The translations under genes and the position numbers were made by a program. The notes under the pieces are model-generated. The model was not told the origin of the DNA. It saw nothing but the letters and a program-made list of their open reading frames with translations, and ran no database searches. Shown here in pieces: positions 1-8,935 of a stretch of 64,000 nucleotides of DNA. Position 1 is the stretch's first letter. Each line of letters starts with the position of its first letter. The stretch comes from Dipteris shenzhenensis (lineage: Eukaryota > Polypodiophyta > Polypodiopsida > Gleicheniales): assembly GCA_047967505.1 (NCBI GenBank), contig CM106541.1; one strand, written 5' to 3'.

Positions 1-308
1 TGATTTTTGCCACGGCCTCCAGATTGGCCTCCTCTAGCTCAGCCTCTACCTCTTCTAGCATTTGAGTAGAAGACGTTTTCTTTTAAAGTTCCTCCTGAAG
101 AAGATGCACCACCATTTCTCTGCTCTTCAGAAATTAGAAGAGCAATCAACTCCTCAAAATCAGGAAAATTCTCACGGATGGAAATGGATGTCCGGAACTG
201 TGCATAATCCTTCCCTAGACCATTCAAGGTAACAGAAACTAAATCATCATCTTCCACTGGCGACCCAATGGAAGCAAGTGCATCTGCAATCTTCTTCACC
301 TTCATGTG
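1..308 (-). pseudogene. Ty1/copia family A gag fragment, cut by the gypsy LTR
   Basis: Positions 305 to 39 read as 88 residues of copia Gag (UBN2-type capsid region). They include 'KKIADALASIGSPVEDDD' and end in a Gly/Arg-rich stretch that would lead into the zinc knuckle. The same protein segment recurs at 24616-24822 (plus) and near 50940-50800 (minus), so this is a third member of one copia family. The coding sequence stops abruptly at about position 308. There the homologous copies continue with a Tyr codon, while this copy passes straight into the terminus of a gypsy LTR. The other half of the interrupted copia is not found at the far side of the gypsy element. The fragment runs off the left edge of the window. 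What is seen is the homology and the junction; insertion of gypsy into copia is inference. Confidence 0.85.
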
Positions 309-1296
309 ATATTAGCCGGAAAAGAAATCAGGACTAGAGGCTAGAGGCTAAGCATGGTGACGCTCGAGGGCCATAGAGGAAAGGAGAACATGAGGGCGAA
401 ACATTATCATGGGAGGGGAAAAGGAATTAGAAGGGGAGGGAATGAAGAGGGAGACTATGACACAAGGGGAAAGGGAGAGGGGGAAGAGAAGCGTTTACAT
501 GATGGGAGGAGGAATGTAAAGATGGAGACATCAGGGGAAGAGGACCATGCTTTATTTTGAAAGGAAGGGAAGGGAGAAATCAAAGTACTAGCTAGGTGGC
601 TTTACAAGAATGAGCGTGTCTCATCAAGGAATAGCCCCCTCCTTTTATAGCCAAGAGAGGGGCTCTCTCCCAATAAATGCAACCTCCCACATGTATGGTG
701 TGTGTGGAAAAGTCTCCCATGTGGGCTAGGCGGTTATGCACTCTTAATTGTGTGCGACAACCCTTTGCCTCATTTTTCCACATAAATCAAGCCCCATATC
801 TCAAGTCTATGATACTCCCTTGGTCTCTCCCCAATTTTATAATATGTTCAAACCTCTAGGAGGACAAGTGGAGGGTTGGCACAAGGAATCTTGCCACCTC
901 ATCCCACTTTCCCCATTATTTAACTTGCTCTCTTGGACCTTCTATACCTCCCCCACATGAGCCTATCGTATATGGAGGAAATAACCCAATATAATATCCA
1001 TCTCCACCTATTTTATATTACTTCTCCCATGGACTTTGAGCCATATCTCACTAAATGCAACCTAGGTGGAGGGGTGGCACATGGAGGAGCCATGCCACCT
1101 TACATTTTATAATATTACTACCATGGATTATGTACATCACACCTTATGGGTCCTCTTACGTGGAAGGGTGGCACATGGTCATGCCCTACCACCTCAACCC
1201 TGGGCCCTATGTACACCATATTTTATTATACTATTGCCACACATACAAACACGCACATATTAATGCCTTTTTTCTTAGACAAATTTATCCATAACA
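308..1296 (-). repeat. 3' LTR of the gypsy element (complete, ~989 bp)
   Basis: The first ~525 bp (310-835) repeat almost base for base at 8430-8935, which identifies the pair of LTRs. The right edge reads ...ATAACA, so on the element strand the LTR opens TGTTATGG directly after a G-rich polypurine tract. The left edge reads TGATATTAGCC, giving a ...TATCA end and hence canonical TG...CA termini. The exact left base is uncertain by 2-3 nt because the other copy differs there. Positions 836-1296 are missing from the other LTR. Confidence 0.85.
641..650 (-). promoter_or_regulatory. Putative TATA box in gypsy 3' LTR
   Basis: The minus strand reads CTATAAAAGG, a good plant TATA box. It is duplicated at the same place in the 5' LTR (8761-8770), the copy that would have driven the element. 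Position and conservation support it; no transcription evidence is available. Confidence 0.5.
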
Positions 1297-2912
1297 GTTC
1301 CCCCCCAAGGCATGGAATGCACAGCATTTCCATGCATGGGTCCATCACGCACAAAGAAGGGCTTGAGATAACGCTTGTTGATCACCTTCCTGCCATATGG
1401 CTCATGCAGCTCCTGAACTTGTACAGACCCATTGCTATGTTCCTTGATGACTTTGTATGGACCGGTCCAGAGTGGCAGAAACTTCTTATCCATTTGGTGG
1501 TCCAATCTGTTATCAAAGCATAGCACAACATCCCCCTCAACAAAGTGTCTTTCCCATCTCTTGCGAATCTTAGCATCCGAGTGGGCCTTTTGTCGATTCT
1601 TTTGGATCTCTATTTCGTGTAGTGCAAGGCGTCGGGTTTCATCTAGCTTCTCAAGTTGCACCAATCTGGCCTCTACATGTTCATCTTCTGTCATCCTCTG
1701 TTCTTGTGCCAATCTCAAGGCCAGAATCTCTATCTCTAGTGGTAAAACTGCCTCAGTTCCATACACCAACTCAAAAGGAGTGTGACCTGCAGACGTTTTA
1801 TGAGTGATGTTGTAAGCCCACACGGCCTTAGTGACCTTCTGATCCCACTGGCTCCTATTTCTTGTAACCATTTTTCCCATGGTTTTACAAAGGATGCCAT
1901 TGGTCTGCTCTATTTGACCCATGGATGCTGGATAATAGATGCTAGAAGTGTGATGATCAATACCCATGCGATCCATGAGTAACTCCACTGCCTCATTTAA
2001 GAATGGACTCCCATGGTCAGAGACAATTTCCATGGGCATCCCAAACCTTGTGCAGATACGTTCAAATATGAAATTTGAAACTGCCTTACCATTTGCAGTG
2101 GGGAGGGTGATAGCTTCAGCCCACTTAGTGACATACTGAGTGGCTACCAAAAGATACTTCTTTTTGCCGGTGGTCATGGGCAAGGGCCCGACAAAATCTA
2201 TTCCCCACTTTTGAAACGGATGGATGGACATCACTGGGTGATGTTGCCTAGGATGCAAATCCTTCCTACCAAAGAATTGGCATGGTTCACAGGTTTTGCA
2301 ATACAAAGTGATATCCTTGAACAAGGTCAGCCAATAGTATCCTGCATGTAATATCTTCTTAGCTGTATAGTCACTGGCATAGTGGCCTCCACAAAATGCA
2401 TCATGATAATGCTTCAATACCTTAGGTACTTCATCTGCATCAATGGCCCGTCTTAGTACCCCATCCATGCCTTGACGGTACAACACCCCATCAAAGAGGG
2501 TGTAGCGCCTACTATCTTTGCGTATCTTCTTTCTCTCATAGCTAGTACTTTTTGGAGGAAAGGAGAAAGCAGTCAGAAACCTATAGATACCACCATACCA
2601 TGGATCCCCAACTTCTATGGCCACTACAAGGGTTACATCAAGGCACTCCTCTAAATCAATCAAAGAATTCTTCAAGTTGGAACAACCCCCTTTTACAATT
2701 TTGAAAGAAAAATCATATTCTTGTAGAACTGCCAACCATTTGGCCAACTGGCCCATGGGATTTGGTGATTGAAGAACCTGCTTTGCAAGACCAGTGCTAG
2801 TGAGTATAATGAAGGACTTTCCAGCCACATAATGCTTAAATTTCTCAATGCAGAACACCAAAGACAAGGCATGCTTGTCAACCTCTGAATAGTGTCGCTC
2901 AGTGTCGAGCAA
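1275..2912 (-). pseudogene. pol: Gypsy pol: RNase H C-terminal part and integrase
   Basis: A long open stretch of 545 codons. Residues 1-75 are the end of the pol RNase H ('TERHYSEVDKHAL...FIILTSTGLA'). Residues 165-215 are the integrase HHCC zinc finger (two His, then C-x2-C in 'CKTCEPC'). The catalytic core follows with Asp in 'GIDFVGPLP', Asp in 'IVSDHGSPF' and Glu in 'YYPASMGQIEQTNG'. The C-terminal part has 'RHFVEGDVVLCFDNR' and 'LPLWTGPYKVI', typical of a gypsy integrase GPY/F module. No chromodomain is visible. Integrase inserts the element's cDNA into the host chromosome. The D-D-E triad is present, so this is the best preserved part of the element. The upstream frame is interrupted by a TGA at about 2925, so it could not be made as part of a polyprotein. 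Confidence 0.9.
1297..1310 (-). other. Polypurine tract of the gypsy element
   Basis: On the element strand the 14 bases before the 3' LTR are a G-rich purine tract (seven consecutive G, then AAC). This is the expected plus-strand primer site and fixes the LTR edge at 1296. Confidence 0.75.
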
Positions 2913-3392
2913 TTGTCGAGAAGCAAATCAAACGGGATACATGAACCGATCCTCCCCTTGCTGGAGAAGAATACTTGCCAGAGTGTGCTCACCAAACCCA
3001 AGATTGATATAGAAAGTCTTTGACCAATCAGGATTGTGTAGAGTGGGTTCTGAAGCCAAAGCACTCTTGATTTGTGTAAACCCATGATCACAATCCTCAT
3101 CCCAAGAGAAATCAACCCCATCTTTTAATAGCATAGTCATGGGTCATGTCAAAGCAGCATATTGATCAATGAAGCGACGATAGTATCCTCCTAGATTGAC
3201 AAATGAGCGTACGTGACGTTTGGTTGTTGGTGGGGAGAGGTTGAGGATGGCTTCTACCTTCTCCGGGTCAAGGCTTGACGCCCTCAGATGAGACAATATG
3301 TCCCAATAACCTCCCTTGAGTGGCTCCAATCGTGCATTTCTCAGGGTTGAGACTGCCATTCGCATCATTGACCCTTTGTAAGGCCAATCCAA
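2913..3392 (-). pseudogene. pol: Gypsy pol: RT tail and degenerate RNase H N-terminal part
   Basis: The RT thumb/connection reads 'SSLDPEKVEAILNLSPPTTK' (frame change from the RT ORF near 3270). The start of RNase H follows in 3140-2928 ('GFTQIKSALASEPTL', 'FYINLGFGEHTLASILLQ'). Where an active Ty3 RNase H has Asp in 'T-D-A-S', this copy has Leu/Gly. The Glu position in the next ORF is Asp ('SEVDKHAL'), and the Asp of 'Y-T-D-H' is replaced by Ser ('LTSTGLA'). The domain therefore looks catalytically dead. That fits its being a tether domain in a lineage with a second RNase H, but decay after insertion could also explain it. One TGA near 2925 separates it from the next part in the same frame. 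Confidence 0.8.
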
Positions 3393-4425
3393 CCTTCATG
3401 ACGTGCTCCTTACATGATGAGAATATACAAAAATAATCTAAAAACACCTCCAAGAAATCCCCCAAATAAGGAGCAAACACCATCTGAATAAATCTTTGAA
3501 AGGTAGCAAGAGCATTGGTGAGGCCAAATGGCATTACTTTGAATTCAAATGTCCCCCAAGGTGTGGCAAATGTGGTTTTAAGCACATCTTCTTCGACAAT
3601 TCTGATTTGATAAAACCCAGAGTAACCATCACAGAAAGTATACATCTCATGACCACTTACCTTCTCAAGAATGAGGTCTTGAAAGGGAAGAGGATGATGG
3701 TCCCTCTTGGTGGCTACATTGAGTTCTTTATAATCAATGTAGACCTGCCACTTGTTGTTTTTCTTTGGGGTGACTACCACTGGTGAAACCCATTCAGTAT
3801 TGTGAATCGGAACAATAAACCCAGCTTCTACAAGCTTCTGCAACTCCGAGTGCAAAGCATCAGTTTGTAGGGGCCCTAATCTCTGATACTTCTGAGCCAT
3901 AGGCTTTGCATCAGCAGGCTTCAGCTCTATCTTGTGCTCTATGGCAGTCACATGGTGAAGGTGGTGGTAGCTAGTTGCAAAGAGGTCAGGGAAATCTTTG
4001 AACATTTCTAGGAACTTGTCTTTCTCACTTGGAGTGAGGTCTCGGGAAAGCATAGATTCAAGCTGTTGAGGACTAGCTGTTACCTTTTCTGTAGGTGGCG
4101 GGGTCAGAGACACCCCCATCATGTAAACTTCCTCCTCTGAGAACTCCTCCCCCCTGTCTGATTCTTCCATTGATTCAGACACCGAGGATGAGAGAGTATC
4201 ACTGTCTTGCTCCTCTTCTTCTTCTGGTTCCGTGGCACCTGGTTGCACCGGGATCTTCTCCTTAGAAGCACCAAAAGACATGTGTCCTGTCTTCCAATAG
4301 CTGATTGCATCACTCTTTCTCAACCATGGTCTCCCGAGTATGGCTGGGTAACTCCTACCTGTATCTTCAATGTCCACTACATAGAAATTGACAGTGGTGG
4401 TCAACCCATTCACAGTGATGGGCAA
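3268..4425 (-). pseudogene. pol: Gypsy pol: protease tail and reverse transcriptase, catalytic Asp lost
   Basis: An open stretch of 385 codons. Residues 1-50 are the end of the retropepsin fold ('AILGRPWL'). An acidic linker follows at about residues 65-95. RT begins near residue 165: 'EAGFIVPIHNTEWVSPVVVT' (fingers), 'WQVYIDYKELN', 'YSGFYQIRI', 'MPFGLTNALATFQR', then residues 327-331 'VFLDY' where active elements have F/Y-x-D-D. The genomic codon at 3435-3433 is TAT on the minus strand instead of GAT, a single-base change that removes one of the two metal-binding Asp of the active site. 'NALATF' also departs from the usual 'NAPATF'. RT copies the element RNA into DNA in the cytoplasmic particle. 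As it stands this enzyme should be inactive. Confidence 0.92.
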
Positions 4426-4753
4426 ATCCTCAATGACTCCCAGGGTGGCGAGTCATCGACCATCTGCTACCTTGATTCGAGTGGAGGAATGCTTTATACA
4501 TTTCAAATTCAATTTCTTCATGATTCGGGGCACCATGATATTACATGCAGCTCCCCCATCAACACATATTTTCGACACGGCAATTATCTATGATGACATC
4601 TAATGTATGTCGGTGCTGATTAATTTCTTCAGAGATAGAAGATACCTCTCGTACCTTTCCCTTTTTCTTGCTCCTCCTTGTTGAGAGCCCTTGCTGTAGC
4701 TCACGTCTCACCTTAGGGCTTAATGCTATTAGTTGAGGGAGCGTGATGCTCAA
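4426..4753 (-). pseudogene. Gypsy protease (retropepsin) with D-G-G motif, broken
   Basis: Translating 4600 to 4430 on the minus strand gives 'CVDGGAACNIMVPRIMKK' followed by 'IKVADGR' and a TGA, then 'LATLGVIEDLPITVNG', which joins the next pol ORF. D-G-G in place of D-S/T-G is common in plant Tat/Athila-like elements, so it is not by itself a sign of decay. The in-frame TGA is. Upstream, 4753-4559 carries a basic Lys/Arg-rich linker. The protease would process the Gag-Pol polyprotein. Confidence 0.75.
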
Positions 4754-4910
4754 AGAATGATCAGCAAGGTCCTGAACGACTGAATAGTCTTCTTGCCCCG
4801 AGCCGATGGGAAAATTCGAGGGCGACCACTTACTCCTATGGGATCTTTAGTCTTCTCTATTGGTGGGTCTGCCATCTCAACATCTGAGGGCTCTGAGAAG
4901 GACACCTTCT

Positions 4911-5213
4911 TCATGGGGTAGCCCGCGGTCCACGGTTTGGAGAGGGGTCCAAGGTGGTACGACTTCTTTTCCCAAGGTCAAGGATCTCTACGTCAGAATC
5001 CTCAGTGCCTGATTCACTTAGAAGATTCACCCTTGGAATATTAGGACATTCCGTGCGATAATGACCCTTCTGGTGGCACTCGTAGCATACAACATTAGCA
5101 CGGTCTCTTGGAGGGCGGTTGGCTTGATTTCTAATGCCCACCATCTCAAATCGAAGATCATTTATGGCCTTGGCTAGGTCATTGACTCCAGGTTCTATTG
5201 CAAGAGGGGCCAA
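4911..5213 (-). pseudogene. gag: Gypsy Gag nucleocapsid with CCHC zinc knuckle
   Basis: A 100-codon piece containing 'CYECHQKGHYRTEC', a perfect C-x2-C-x4-H-x4-C knuckle, preceded by 'RPPRDRAN' and followed by a Ser/Asp-rich tail. It is the RNA-binding nucleocapsid end of Gag. It is separated from the capsid part (5962-5303) by frame changes around 5300-5213. Confidence 0.85.
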
Positions 5214-5302
5214 GGGAGTAGAAAGGAGGGGGGCTCATGGGCGAGGCTGGGGAAATCTTTGAGGCAGAGTGTGAGAATATACAACTTGTTGAGGGTAAGC
5301 AT

Positions 5303-5962
5303 CTAAGGGAGGACCATACATTTGAGGTGGATGTGGTGGATACATCCCCGATGAGGGGTGGGGTTATGCCCCTGAGTTAGACCCCCCAGGTTGTTGTTGC
5401 AGGAATTGAGGGGGTTGCAGAGAGACAATCGTCTTCTTTGAAGCGGGGTCAGAGAGTGAACTTTATCAAACTTTTGAGCAATCTCATGTGCCAGCACCAT
5501 AGTTTCTGGATTCTCCCATTTAAGCTTGAGGCAGAATTTGTCACTTGCTCCTGCTGCAAGGCAACCCAACACATGCTAAGTCATTCTAGCTCAAAATCCG
5601 GCATTGTCCTCCTACGTGGCAATTAAACGGTCCAGGAGCACGATCGCTCGATCCACATATCGACGCGTCATCTCACCTTCTAACTGCTTCAAGTTTGCCA
5701 CCTGCAGGTACACATTCTCCGGCTCCTCTTCTTTGCCGAAATACTCAATCATCGCTACTGTCAACCTTGGCCAACTTTGGTGAATGTCTTCGGCCTGCTT
5801 CTCATACCACACTTGAGCCAAACCCTCTAAAAATGTGGGAAGAACCAATAGCCATCTGTCTTCAATAAGAAAGTTGAGAGAAACACAATGGCGCTTGAAG
5901 GCCACAAGATACTCATTTGGATTTTCTTCCACCCGTCCACAAAACACGGGAATGTCAGCCAT
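5303..5962 (-). pseudogene. gag: Gypsy Gag capsid region
   Basis: The ORF 5962-5612 starts 'MADIPVFCGRVEENPNEYL' and contains the retrotransposon-gag signature ('WLLVLPTFLEGLAQVWY', 'FGKEEEPENVYLQVANLKQ', 'MTRRYVDRA'). After a frame change, 5572-5303 continues with 'FCLKLKWENPETMVLAHEIAQKFDKV', again capsid-like. Together they give the Gag shell protein. Met at 5962 is a natural start because the domain begins within 10 residues of it. At least one indel near 5610-5575 disrupts the frame. Confidence 0.85.
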
Positions 5963-6357
5963 GCTTGGAAGATGGAAAAGAGAGAGGCAAGATGAGGCTT
6001 ATCTATGGACAAACAATAGAAAGAGGAAGCTTGAATTGAAAATCGGGGGAAGATACATCCACAAAGCACACATAGGCAGGGTAGGGTGTGACTGGTGTAT
6101 TGTGAGGTAGGGTGTGACTGGTGTATTGTGAAATACTACACGGGAAGAATCTTCAACATAGAATAGCACATAGACAATCTTAAAAGGACCAACCCTCATG
6201 ATATCACATCCATCTTTACAAGTGAGGGCTAGAGACATGGCGCTGAATGAGGTTGTTCATCAAGGCAAACAAGAATGCCATGACAAATGTCAATAGTTGG
6301 AGAGCTTGCACATCACCTTCAGCTTCTTCTAGTTCTTGTAGTTGTCATGCTATTTCT

Positions 6358-6600
6358 TCAAGGGGTGTGTAGTTTGGCATCCTTCTTTTGAGCAATGTCC
6401 TTGAGGACCTTTCTGATGATCTTCCGAAGTCGGTAAACTCGTATCAAATATGCCCAACACTTAGTTTCATGATGACCACAACCTTTGCATTCCTTACAAA
6501 TGATCACCCTCCTTCGTGGCTTGCGGCTTTGTTGGGGTAGTGCTTCCACTCGCATCATGCGTGATTGAAGTACAAGCTTCACGTGCCAAGAAATCAACAA
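6358..6600 (-). pseudogene. CCHC zinc knuckle tail of the upstream RNase H ORF (frame-shifted)
   Basis: In the +1 frame relative to the RNase H ORF, just after its last recognisable residues, the minus strand encodes 'RKPRRRVIICKECKGCGHH' followed by 'ETKCW'. This is a perfect C-x2-C-x4-H-x4-C knuckle behind a basic patch, then a basic helix-like tail. The RNase H frame stops at 6494 a few codons into this segment, so a single indel would make one protein: RNase H, basic linker, zinc knuckle. The alternative is a separate short overlapping ORF. The motif is clear; the fusion is inference. Confidence 0.6.
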
Positions 6601-6988
6601 CTAGATTTTGAGCTCGAGGGATATGCTGAATTTTTACCTCTTCAAATTGGTTGCAAAGTTCCAATGCTTGTTGATGTCGTGGAACCAAGCCTTTGCTTTG
6701 CACCTTCCACCTTCCACTAACTTGTTCACACACTAGTTGAGAATCTCCTTGCACCTCAAGTTGCTTGACGTGATGTTCTTGTGCCTTTTGTAGCCCAAAA
6801 ATGAGCACCGAGTACTCAAATTGATTGCAAGTACTTGCAGGTGCGGACTTGCTATAACAATACTCCTCACCACCTGGTGAAGTGAGCTTCACACCCACGC
6901 CATCAGTCTTGGTTGAAGGTTTGTAAGCTCCATCAAATTGAAGGATCCAAGATGTCATCACACCAAGACTAAAATTCGGACATCCCAA
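6494..6988 (-). CDS. Archaeal-type RNase H (aRNH) ORF upstream of gag
   Basis: 164 codons, uninterrupted. The fold signature is complete: 'WILQFDGA' (Asp19), 'STCNQFEYSVLIFGL' (Glu58), 'VQGDSQLV' (Asp82) and 'HIPRAQNLVVDFLA' (Asp132). All four acidic residues expected of RNase HI are therefore present. The pattern matches the second, archaeal-type RNase H that plant Tat/Ogre elements carry. In the Tat elements I know of, that domain follows RT/RNase H inside pol. Here it lies between the primer site and gag, where Ogre elements have their extra 'ORF1'. None is seen between RNase H and integrase. It would degrade the RNA strand of RNA-DNA hybrids during reverse transcription. Start at 6988 is the first Met before the domain; a Met at residue 11 is an alternative. 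It is the only catalytic domain in the element with no visible lesion. Confidence 0.85.
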   Translation of the reverse strand: MGCPNFSLGVMTSWILQFDGAYKPSTKTDGVGVKLTSPGGEEYCYSKSAPASTCNQFEYSVLIFGLQKAQEHHVKQLEVQGDSQLVCEQVSGRWKVQSKGLVPRHQQALELCNQFEEVKIQHIPRAQNLVVDFLAREACTSITHDASGSTTPTKPQATKEGDHL

Positions 6989-6999
6989 GTTTCTCGGTA

Positions 7000-8404
7000 G
7001 TCCAAGATAGGTAGAAGGAGAGGGTGGGGAGAATTCAACACTTGAGCCAAATGTTCAGCACCAAATAAACTTGAAATCCTTTGTTGATAGTTTATGTTTA
7101 GACAAAAAAGAATTACAACTTGAAGCTCGAAATGAGGGACAAAAGGTTGATTGGGTACAAATGGATTCCTTGGTCGAAATACTACCAACCATAGCCGAGG
7201 CCTAGAAACCTTTGTAGTGAGATTGAGAATAAACCATTCAAGGCGAGCTTATCCACAGGAATTAACAAGCAGATGCGCCAAATCTCCCCCCAAGCTTGGG
7301 GAGCATCCCACCCTTCGATGAAGGACACCCTTTTAATTACCTCCAAAGCAGCAAGTAGCTCGATCACCACACAATGAGTAGAATTAAAATCAAAGTTCTC
7401 CTAGCGTATCAATAGTTCTTCACCTTGAACCAACCACGGTGTATCATCCCACCCGTCGTCTCCTTGAACAATGCACTGGACAATCAGCCATTGAAGGTCA
7501 ACATGAAGATCAAGAAAGAGATCTCACCAATTGGTAGCTGTAATGAGTGGAGGACCAGGCACCAAATCCATAAACTCGTCGAGAAGTGACATAAATATCT
7601 ACCCTCCTCATGTGGCGTGCGTCCGTGAAGTGGACTTGGAAAAGTTCCGAATCGGCGATCTAGCAGGAGATGTGAATAGAGCACATGAAATGTTCAAAGT
7701 ACTTTTGCTTTTTACAGCAAGAGTAAACTCCCCACGGTTAGAGAGTTACAGTTCCCGAGATTTCAATATATAAACAAGAATCATTACATTTTCATCACTT
7801 CCAACTTGTTGGCCCAATGATAAGTCTCCCTTTTGTGAAGGGGGAGGTCTTGGGTACAAATCCTACTCTTTAATAAAAAGAGAGGAGAGGAGAGCAGAAG
7901 GAGAAGAGAAAGAGAAGGAGAAGGAGAGAAGAGATAGGGGGGAGCGGGATCTGCTGTTACAGTTTTGCAGAAACTCAGAAAAACTGTCTGCGACCAGAAG
8001 ACGCAGGAGCCCAAAAAACTGTCGTGCGAGTGAACACAGTAGACGCGCGAAGCGAGAAAACTGTCCGCGACTAGAAGACACAAAAGCCCAAAAAACTATC
8101 GCATGGGTGAACACAGTAGACGCGCGAATAAAATGCGCATGCAAGAACTCAGAAGGAGCATAGATCTTACAATTCTACAGATGCGACCAGTACGAGCATA
8201 AGATTTGCCAGCGAGAATACACGTAGGAACTGTGAGCAGAAAGCAGGTAGACTAAAAGTGCAGAAGCAGGGAGGTTTTGCAGTCATAGGGATAGGGAAGG
8301 TACACAGTTTCGTGGTGCAAAAGTAGAGAACTGTGTGCGGAAGAGGCTGCAGAGCCGCCCAGTCGTAGGAGTAACAGGTTTTACACCACTAACCATGGAG
8401 ATTT
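7000..8404 (-). other. Long leader of the gypsy element
   Basis: About 1.4 kb between the primer site and the RNase H ORF. Short ORFs here have no recognisable domains. Positions 7860-7940 are a purine-rich run of GGAGA/GAAGA words. A ~70-bp segment is tandemly duplicated (see 7979-8127). A long untranslated leader is usual for Ogre/Tat-like elements. Confidence 0.55.
7979..8127. repeat. 78-bp tandem duplication in gypsy leader
   Basis: The segment starting 'AAAACTGTCTGCGACCAGAAG' at 7979 recurs at about 8057 as 'AAAACTGTCCGCGACTAGAAG'. Both copies run to 'GTGAACACAGTAGACGCGCG', with a handful of differences between them. Confidence 0.8.
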
Positions 8405-8424
8405 CGATCCCAGCAGCCACACCA
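8405..8424 (-). other. Primer-binding site, matches 3' end of plant tRNA-His
   Basis: On the plus strand this reads TCGATCCCAGCAGCCACACCA (8404-8424). It matches the 3' end of plant cytosolic tRNA-His as I remember it (AATCCCAGCAGCCACA plus CCA), with one A missing. The complementary minus strand therefore begins TGGTGTGGCTGC a few bases inside the 5' LTR, the expected place and orientation for a primer site. The resemblance extends leftwards ('CCATGGAGA', 8395-8403) towards the tRNA T-arm region, beyond the usual 18 nt. Confidence 0.75.
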
Positions 8425-8429
8425 ATTTC

Positions 8430-8935
8430 TATTAGCCGGAAAAGAAATCAGGACTAGAGGCTAGAGGCTAAGCATGGCGATGCTCGAGGGCCATAGAGGA
8501 AAGGAGAACATGAGGGCAAAACGTTATCATGGGAGGGGAAAAGGAATTAGAAGGGGAGGGAATGAAGAGGGAGACTATGACACAAGGGGAAAGGGAGAGG
8601 GGGAAGAGAAGCGTGTACATGATGGGAGGAGGAATGTAAAGATGGAGACATCAAGGGAAGAGGACCATGCTTTATTTTGAAAGGAAGGGAAGGGAGAAAT
8701 CAAAGTACTTGCTAGGTGGCTTCACAAGAATGAGCGTGTCTCATCAAGGAATAGTCCCCTCCTTTTATAGCCAAGCTCTCTCCCAATAAATGCATCCTCC
8801 CACATGTACGGTGTGTGTGGAAAAGTCTCCCATGTGGGCTAGGCGGTTACACACTCTCAATTGTGTGCAACAACCCTTTGCCTCATTTTTCCACATAAAT
8901 CAAGTCCCATATCTCAAGTCTATGATACTCCCTTA
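8430..8935 (-). repeat. 5' LTR of the gypsy element, truncated
   Basis: About 506 bp, nearly identical to 310-835, with the TATA motif at 8761-8770. A ~10-bp stretch near 8776 is missing relative to the other copy. After 'TATGATACTCCCTT' the two LTRs part, and the first ~460 bp of the LTR (element orientation) are absent. The deletion or insertion event that removed them also erased the element's right-hand target duplication. Confidence 0.85.

Larger units (their letters stand above)
308..8935 (-). mobile_element. Ty3/gypsy LTR retrotransposon, Tat/Ogre-like, decayed
   Basis: Read on the minus strand the order is: truncated 5' LTR (8935-8430), primer site (8424-8405), long leader, RNase H-like ORF plus zinc knuckle (6988-6358), gag (5962-4911), protease (about 4600-4430), reverse transcriptase (4225-3268), pol RNase H (3140-2650), integrase (2420-1275), polypurine tract, and complete 3' LTR (1296-308). 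The RT-RNase H-integrase order is that of Ty3/gypsy (Metaviridae). The D-G-G protease motif and the extra archaeal-type RNase H point to the plant Tat/Ogre/Athila side of the family. The pol and gag frames are broken by several stops and shifts and one RT catalytic Asp is replaced, so it cannot move by itself. The sequence beyond the 5' LTR does not resume the copia fragment found at the other end, so the right junction is rearranged. Confidence 0.88.

Noticed and set aside
1146-1523. Plus-strand 125-codon ORF
   Set aside because: Spans the LTR edge and the antisense of integrase; no protein features.
4207-4593. Plus-strand 128-codon ORF
   Set aside because: Antisense shadow of the gypsy protease/RT region.
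7784-8144. Minus-strand ORFs with Leu/Ser-rich 'SLLSFSFSFSSPSALLSS'
   Set aside because: Translation of a purine-rich tract in the gypsy leader; no domain and low complexity.
8395-8424. A tRNA-His gene
   Set aside because: Only the 3' part is present; no anticodon arm, D-arm or 5' acceptor strand is found. The position beside the LTR marks it as a primer site.
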